From Actinobacteria bacterium casp-actino2 (GTDB lineage Bacteria; Actinomycetota; Acidimicrobiia; Acidimicrobiales; Ilumatobacteraceae): a DNA stretch of 41,434 nt. The first letter of the stretch is position 1. The number at the start of each line of letters is the position of its first letter. Below, piece after piece: positions 41,426 to 41,434 of this stretch. Made by a program: the position numbers and the translations under genes. The stretch spans positions 1 through 41,434 of the forward strand of contig LFFB01000001.1 of assembly GCA_001510335.1 (NCBI GenBank), written 5' to 3'. Below the pieces are notes generated by a model. It was not told the DNA's origin. It saw nothing but the letters and a program-made list of their open reading frames with translations, and made no database searches.

Positions 41426-41434
41426 ACGCCCCCA

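Overview
The window reads as a chromosomal segment of a moderate-GC actinobacterium, most plausibly an acidimicrobial-type lineage (inference). Evidence: a mazG–eno–FtsB/DivIC-like gene order, a mycothiol conjugate amidase (Mca) implying mycothiol chemistry, two F420/FMN-type LLM oxidoreductases, a DrrA-type ABC transporter, and many starts that look leaderless (a TAnnnT hexamer 6-8 nt before an ATG or GTG). Coding density is very high: no gene-free stretch exceeds about 110 bp. I saw no rRNA, tRNA, CRISPR array, transposase or phage gene.

Layout. 1-2.9 kb: tetrapyrrole methylase–MazG fusion (5' end cut by the window edge), enolase, FtsB/DivIC-like septum protein. 3.0-11.7 kb: large subunit of a form II CoxL-type molybdenum hydroxylase, a three-gene DrrAB-type ABC exporter, a LarA-like protein on the minus strand, a BtuF-like cobalamin-binding protein, then the small (2Fe-2S) and medium (FAD) hydroxylase subunits; the large subunit is about 5 kb from its presumed partners. 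11.7-14.1 kb: a PAP2-family membrane phosphatase gene broken by one in-frame TAA, and a FAD-dependent amine oxidase. 14.1-34.3 kb: an acyl-CoA catabolic island with thiolase, Ltp-type thiolase plus DUF35 partner, a paired acyl-CoA dehydrogenase, an amidohydrolase, two acyl-CoA synthetases, a TauD dioxygenase, a zinc alcohol dehydrogenase, two SDRs, two LLM oxidoreductases and a TetR regulator, interrupted by an acyltransferase-SGNH protein, a secreted SurE-like lipoprotein and a TauE/SafE exporter. 34.3-41.4 kb: neutral-ceramidase-like lipoprotein, NudC, a second thiolase, a secreted nuclease, a YdjC deacetylase, an SCP2-like protein coupled to Mca, and a 56-aa lipoprotein.

How it fits together. 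The strongest new signal is an exact 17-bp palindrome, TCTGAC-N5-GTCAGA, found four times (17080, 19580, 24515, 28185). Every copy lies at a promoter of the catabolic island: DUF35/Ltp, the acyl-CoA dehydrogenase pair, LLM/amidohydrolase-ligase, and TauD/alcohol dehydrogenase-ligase-SDR-SDR-TetR. This defines a candidate local regulon, with the TetR gene at the end of the last operon as the obvious candidate repressor. The enzyme set suggests activation of a carboxylic acid (terpenoid, alicyclic or steroid-side-chain-like) to a CoA thioester, dehydrogenation, hydroxyacyl oxidation and thiolytic or retro-aldol cleavage; the actual substrate cannot be read from sequence.

Other structural features: two different tandem repeats (34 bp and 14 bp units), each at a convergent gene junction and each covering the stop codon of the minus-strand gene; a long perfect stem-loop between two minus-strand genes; and palindromes in the leaders of both hydroxylase transcription units.
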